Assembly (NCBI GenBank): GCA_018901355.1
Contig: JAHIEZ010000041.1
Span: 1 to 7,671 of the forward strand
Source of the DNA: Patescibacteria group bacterium
GTDB lineage: Bacteria; Patescibacteriota; Microgenomatia; UBA12405
DNA length: 7,671 bases
Reading direction: 5' to 3'
Shown: in pieces, positions 4,659-7,671 of the stretch
How positions within the stretch are numbered: position 1 is the stretch's first letter
How the letters are laid out: each line of letters begins with the position of its first letter
Program-made: the position numbers and the translations under genes
Notes under the pieces: generated by a model
Databases searched by the model: none
What the model saw: only the letters and a program-made list of their open reading frames with translations
What the model was told of the DNA's origin: nothing

Positions 4659-5009
4659 ATGGCCAAGGTTATCTATTACACTACTTCACAAGGAAAAAAT
4701 CCGGTTGAAATATTTCTTGATTCTCTCGAAAAAAAAGACAAAGCAAAAATAATTAGAATTTTGCAATACGTGGAAATCTACGGATCAATTACTACTTTAC
4801 CTCATGTTAAAAAGCTATCCGGCACTCCTTTTTGGGAAATAAGAATTTTAGGAAAAATTAACATACGAGTATTATATGTAACCTTAGATAAAGCACACAT
4901 CCTTTTAGTCCACGGCTTCTTCAAAAAAAAGCAAAAAACTCCGATTAAAGAAATTGAGATCGCCATAAACAGGATGAAAAACTGGCAAAACAGGACCAAA
5001 ACCTCTTGA
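4659..5009 (+). CDS. higB: HigB/RelE-type toxin, phage Gp49-like family
   Basis: A 116-residue protein of the usual length for Gp49-like (DUF891) HigB toxins, which cleave mRNA at the ribosome. It shows the family order: an N-terminal strand with a helix (KVIYYTTSQGKNPVEIFLDSL style start, residues 3-23), KKLSGTPFWEIRIL (51-64), NIRVLYV (68-74), and the C-terminal HGFFKKKQKTP (85-95) with the conserved Lys/Gln/Lys-Thr-Pro. Basic residues in the two latter motifs are the expected RNA-contacting set and none is obviously missing. The antitoxin lies 30 bp downstream, the toxin-first order typical of higBA. The gene is A-rich and uses A/T-ending codons, unlike the C-biased surface genes, which suggests acquisition as a cassette. 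Its AGGA Shine-Dalgarno also differs from its neighbours. Confidence 0.85.
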   Translation: MAKVIYYTTSQGKNPVEIFLDSLEKKDKAKIIRILQYVEIYGSITTLPHVKKLSGTPFWEIRILGKINIRVLYVTLDKAHILLVHGFFKKKQKTPIKEIEIAINRMKNWQNRTKTS

Positions 5010-5033
5010 CAGTGATATCATATATGATATCAT
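5006..5033 (+). promoter_or_regulatory. Antitoxin promoter, leaderless geometry
   Basis: A perfect TTGACA (5006-5011) overlaps the toxin stop codon. TATCAT (5028-5033) follows after a 16-bp spacer. The -10 ends 6 nt before the ATG at 5040, placing the start on the A of that codon. This promoter would give the antitoxin its own transcript in addition to read-through from the toxin. Confidence 0.6.
5013..5032. promoter_or_regulatory. Perfect 20-bp palindromic operator candidate
   Basis: TGATATCATATATGATATCA is its own reverse complement. It fills the spacer and most of the -10 of the antitoxin promoter, so a bound HigA dimer would block RNA polymerase. Autorepression by the XRE antitoxin is the normal arrangement in this family; binding here is inferred from position. 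Confidence 0.65.
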
Positions 5034-5039
5034 TAGTTT

Positions 5040-5330
5040 ATGAAAAACAAAATTAAAATATTTACCCTTAAAGATCATCTTAGAAAAAGCTTGAAAGACC
5101 CCGAGTTTAAAAAGGCTTGGGAAGAAACCGAGACAGAGTATAAACTTGCCTGCAAATTAATCGAGGCTAGACTCACTAGAAAAATGTCTCAAAGAGATTT
5201 AGCTCAAAAAGTTGGCACTTCTCAAGCCGCAATTTCAAGAATTGAAGCCATGAACGGAAACCCTTCCTTGTCTTTATTAAAAAGAGTTGCCACCGCTTTA
5301 AACTCAGAGCTTAAAATTTCTTTTTCTTAA
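5040..5330 (+). CDS. higA: HigA-type antitoxin, XRE-family HTH protein
   Basis: A 96-residue protein. Residues 1-40 form a charged, probably helical N-terminal extension with LKDPEFKKAWEET, typical of antitoxins paired with Gp49-like toxins and likely to contact the toxin. Residues about 44-92 are a helix-turn-helix of the Cro/C1 type: KMSQRDLAQKVGTSQAAISR covers the scaffold and recognition helices, followed by NPSLSLLKRVATAL. It would neutralise the upstream toxin and repress the promoter at 5006-5033 through the palindrome there. Low GC and A-rich codons match the toxin gene. The ATG at 5040 is chosen because it matches family length and sits exactly at the predicted transcription start. 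The gene ends 9 bp before the adhesin start. Confidence 0.9.
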   Translation: MKNKIKIFTLKDHLRKSLKDPEFKKAWEETETEYKLACKLIEARLTRKMSQRDLAQKVGTSQAAISRIEAMNGNPSLSLLKRVATALNSELKISFS

Positions 5331-5339
5331 ATTAAACAT

Positions 5340-7671
5340 ATGTCCCGCCTCTCATACCGTACCCTTTTAATCATTCTCTCTTTTCTTCTAATTCCTCTCA
5401 TTCTCCTTATCCAAGCCAACCGCAAGGCCGGTGTTGTCTCTGCGGGTTGGTTTGACGACGGCTGGCATTACCGGAAAGCCGTCAATATTACCAACAGTGT
5501 CGGCACCACTCTTACTGATTTCCAAGTTTCTATTTCCATCGGCACCTCCGCCTTAATCGCCTCCGGTAAAATGCAATCCGATTGTGACGATATTAGAATT
5601 ACTGACGTCAATGGCAAGTTGCTAAATCACTGGATAGAAGAAAACAATCCCGGCTGTAACGCCACCACCGACACCAAAGTCTGGGTCAAAGCCCCCAGTA
5701 TTCCTTCCTCCGGCGGCACTGTCTATATCTACTACGGCAACCCTTCTGCCACCAATGTCGCCAGTGGAGATAAAGTCTTTGAGTTTTTTGATGATTTCTC
5801 TAAAGACCTAAGTAAATGGCTAAATGTTTCTAGCTCCGCCTGGAGTATTTCTTCCGGCATTTTAAATATCACTCCACCTGCTAATGACAACTATTTGGTT
5901 GCTAATAAAAGTGTTGGGGCCAGCGGCATTGTCATTGAAACCAGAATGAAATCAAACCATACAACGGGGACTGGCCATCCGGGCGTTCTGTGGCACGCAA
6001 ATACATCTTTAGGCACCAGCCATCAAAACGACCATCTTTATGTTAGACCACATTCTTATAACACAACTAACAACGTTCAACCTGCTTATTACAACGGTTC
6101 CTTAAACACTTTTGGTAACGTCACTGGTTTATATAATTACAACACTTGGTACAACATTAAAATTGAAATAATAAATTCAAATTCAATTAAGTATTACCGA
6201 AACGATACTAACGAAGCAAACTTTGCAAGTCAACAATATCAATCAAACACCTATGCCGGCATAGTTGCACACGGTAGCAATAATCAACAATGGGATAATT
6301 TTCGTATCCGTAAATATGCCTCCACCGACCCCACCTCTTCCCTCTCCTCCACCGAAGAAGTCGGTAAAGCCCCAGTGGCTTACTGGAAATTCGACGAAGG
6401 TGTCGGCACCACCGCCTACGACTCTACCTCAAGCAAAAACATCGGCACCCTTGTTAATGGAACTGTTTGGGAAAAAGAAGAATCTTGTATCTCTGGTAAA
6501 TGTATAAAAATGGACGGATCAAACGATTACGCTTCTGCATCCGATTCAACAAGCCTTGACGGTAATGAAAACGAAATCACTATGAGTATGTGGTTTAAGT
6601 CAAATAATATTACGGCTGGAAACACATTCTTAATTAAAAAAGAAACACCAGGATATGATATGGGGTTAAACACAGCAGGAAAGCTTTTTATTACCATTTT
6701 TCATTTATACGATACAACCTGGCGTTACAGCCCTTGCACCTCAGATTCGGCTCTAGAAAGTAATAAATGGTATCACGTAGAAACAACTTTTATTAAAAAC
6801 GGCTCCTTAAAAATTTATATCGATGGAAAATTAAACAAAAGTTGTGCGCCAGCATATAGTTACGGAATGGGTTCTAATAACAACCCTTTTTATATTGGAA
6901 TTCAAGGCTGGCAAGCTAGTGGAAATGTTACTTTTGACGGTTTCATCGACGACGTCAAAATCTACCCCTACGCCCGCACCGCCGCCGAAATCAAATCAGA
7001 TTATGCTTCCGGTCTGGCCGGCATGGGCACTAACGAAGGCTCATCTGTAAATATTGGTGGCGATAACACCAATCTCTCCGACGGCCTCGTCGGCTACTGG
7101 ACCATGGACGAGGGTGTTGGTACCACCACTCTCGACAAATCCGGCAACAACAACACCGGCACCTTCGGCACCGGCTCCTCCGCCCCTGCCTGGTCCACCG
7201 GCAAGTTTGGGGTTGGAACTAGTTATGATGGAAATGATTATGTAAATGCAGGTAATTTTGGAACTTTAACCCCACAGGGTACGATATCCTATTGGATGAA
7301 ACCGTCTGTAGTTGAAAATTATCGAAATCCCTTATCAACAAAATATCTTGGAGGTAATTCTTGTTTCCGATTTGAAGAATACACAACTATATCTCCCTAT
7401 GGTGGTTTTAGCACAATTATTGGTAATGATGGCGGAACATATACTAGTCACTCCTATTTAACCTCCAACACATTACAAGTGAACACCTGGTACCACGTTG
7501 TCCTTGTTTGGGATTCGGTTACAAATATGGCTACTGGTTACTTAGATGGCCAACAAAAATTCAATGAAGCTCACACTTACTGGCCAACTACCTTACCATC
7601 AATCACTATTGGTGGTGGTTTTGATGTTAACAGATATTGGAAGGGCCTCATTGACGAAGTCCGCATCTACA
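5340..7671 (+). CDS. Large secreted LamG adhesin (DUF2341 + concanavalin-like + at least two LamG), 3' partial
   Basis: An open frame of 777 residues runs off the right edge. A signal peptide (hydrophobic 9-24) has a likely cleavage at VSA|GW after residue 35. DUF2341 spans about 37-153 (GWHYRKAVNI, DIRITDVNG, VYIYYGNPSA, FFDDF). A jelly-roll, concanavalin-like region follows (about 153-335: KWLNVSS, GVLWHA, WYNIKIEI, WDNFRIRKYAS). LamG 1 spans about 346-551 (VAYWKFDEGVGTT, CIKMDGSNDY, MSMWFKS, KWYHVETTF, LKIYIDGKL, FIDDVKIYPYART). LamG 2 begins at about 583 (LVGYWTMDEGVGTT, SYDGNDYVNAG, ISYWMKP, WYHVVLVWD, LIDEVRIY). These beta-sandwich domains bind carbohydrate or protein ligands, so attachment to host or neighbour cells is likely. 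The ATG follows the antitoxin stop by 9 bp with no Shine-Dalgarno and no clear promoter. Codon bias alternates sharply between linkers and domain cores. Confidence 0.9.
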   Translation, partial: MSRLSYRTLLIILSFLLIPLILLIQANRKAGVVSAGWFDDGWHYRKAVNITNSVGTTLTDFQVSISIGTSALIASGKMQSDCDDIRITDVNGKLLNHWIEENNPGCNATTDTKVWVKAPSIPSSGGTVYIYYGNPSATNVASGDKVFEFFDDFSKDLSKWLNVSSSAWSISSGILNITPPANDNYLVANKSVGASGIVIETRMKSNHTTGTGHPGVLWHANTSLGTSHQNDHLYVRPHSYNTTNNVQPAYYNGSLNTFGNVTGLYNYNTWYNIKIEIINSNSIKYYRNDTNEANFASQQYQSNTYAGIVAHGSNNQQWDNFRIRKYASTDPTSSLSSTEEVGKAPVAYWKFDEGVGTTAYDSTSSKNIGTLVNGTVWEKEESCISGKCIKMDGSNDYASASDSTSLDGNENEITMSMWFKSNNITAGNTFLIKKETPGYDMGLNTAGKLFITIFHLYDTTWRYSPCTSDSALESNKWYHVETTFIKNGSLKIYIDGKLNKSCAPAYSYGMGSNNNPFYIGIQGWQASGNVTFDGFIDDVKIYPYARTAAEIKSDYASGLAGMGTNEGSSVNIGGDNTNLSDGLVGYWTMDEGVGTTTLDKSGNNNTGTFGTGSSAPAWSTGKFGVGTSYDGNDYVNAGNFGTLTPQGTISYWMKPSVVENYRNPLSTKYLGGNSCFRFEEYTTISPYGGFSTIIGNDGGTYTSHSYLTSNTLQVNTWYHVVLVWDSVTNMATGYLDGQQKFNEAHTYWPTTLPSITIGGGFDVNRYWKGLIDEVRIY

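Noticed and set aside
5340..7671. Diversity-generating retroelement acting on the adhesin
   Set aside because: No reverse transcriptase or template repeat is visible in the window, and the variation is in whole-core codon bias, not adenine-specific sites.
1..7671. CRISPR array, tRNA or rRNA
   Set aside because: No regularly spaced 24-40 bp direct repeats and no cloverleaf or rRNA-like segments were seen. The repeats present are short palindromes or small tandem units.

Overview
The window looks like chromosomal DNA from a Patescibacteria/CPR bacterium, probably Microgenomates-like. This is inferred from style, not from a marker gene. The signs are serine/threonine/asparagine-rich secreted proteins with C-ending codons, almost no Shine-Dalgarno sites, very short intergenic gaps, short GTAG-headed palindromes beside REP-associated transposase (RAYT) remnants, and a perfect palindrome built on CCTGCC/GGCAGG. 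TGA acts as a normal stop in several genes, which argues against the UGA-glycine code of Gracilibacteria and Absconditabacteria.

Layout. Bases 2-97 are the membrane-anchored C-terminus of a gene entering from the left. The 3' half of a RAYT gene follows on the minus strand (94-333). A four-gene surface block on the plus strand comes next: a secreted 495-residue protein with a WxL-like C-terminal region (388-1875), a DUF916-like protein with two Ig-like regions and a C-terminal membrane anchor (1885-2817), a Ser/Pro-rich Ig-like protein with a C-terminal membrane segment (2846-3565), and a small membrane-anchored Big_1/invasin-like protein that overlaps it by ATGA (3562-3969).

From about 3970 to 4650 lies a mobile-element graveyard. 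It holds GTAG-headed REP palindromes, a 58-residue ribbon-helix-helix protein (4073-4249), the frameshifted 5' half of a RAYT gene overlapping it by ATGA, and a short orphan copy of the membrane signal sequence used by the large adhesin downstream. A HigB/HigA-type toxin-antitoxin pair follows (4659-5009, 5040-5330), with a promoter and a perfect 20-bp operator-like palindrome between the two genes. The rest (5340 to the window end) is the start of a large secreted adhesin: signal peptide, DUF2341, a concanavalin-like region and two LamG domains, the second cut by the window edge.

Together the genes describe an accessory cell-surface locus. WxL-like and DUF916-like proteins plausibly form a surface complex, by analogy with Firmicutes WxL clusters, next to a modular LamG adhesin. 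The most notable structural signals are promoters placed so that transcription would begin on the A of the ATG (leaderless mRNAs), sharp alternation of codon bias along the adhesin, and palindromic repeats that sit inside, break or have become part of coding sequences.
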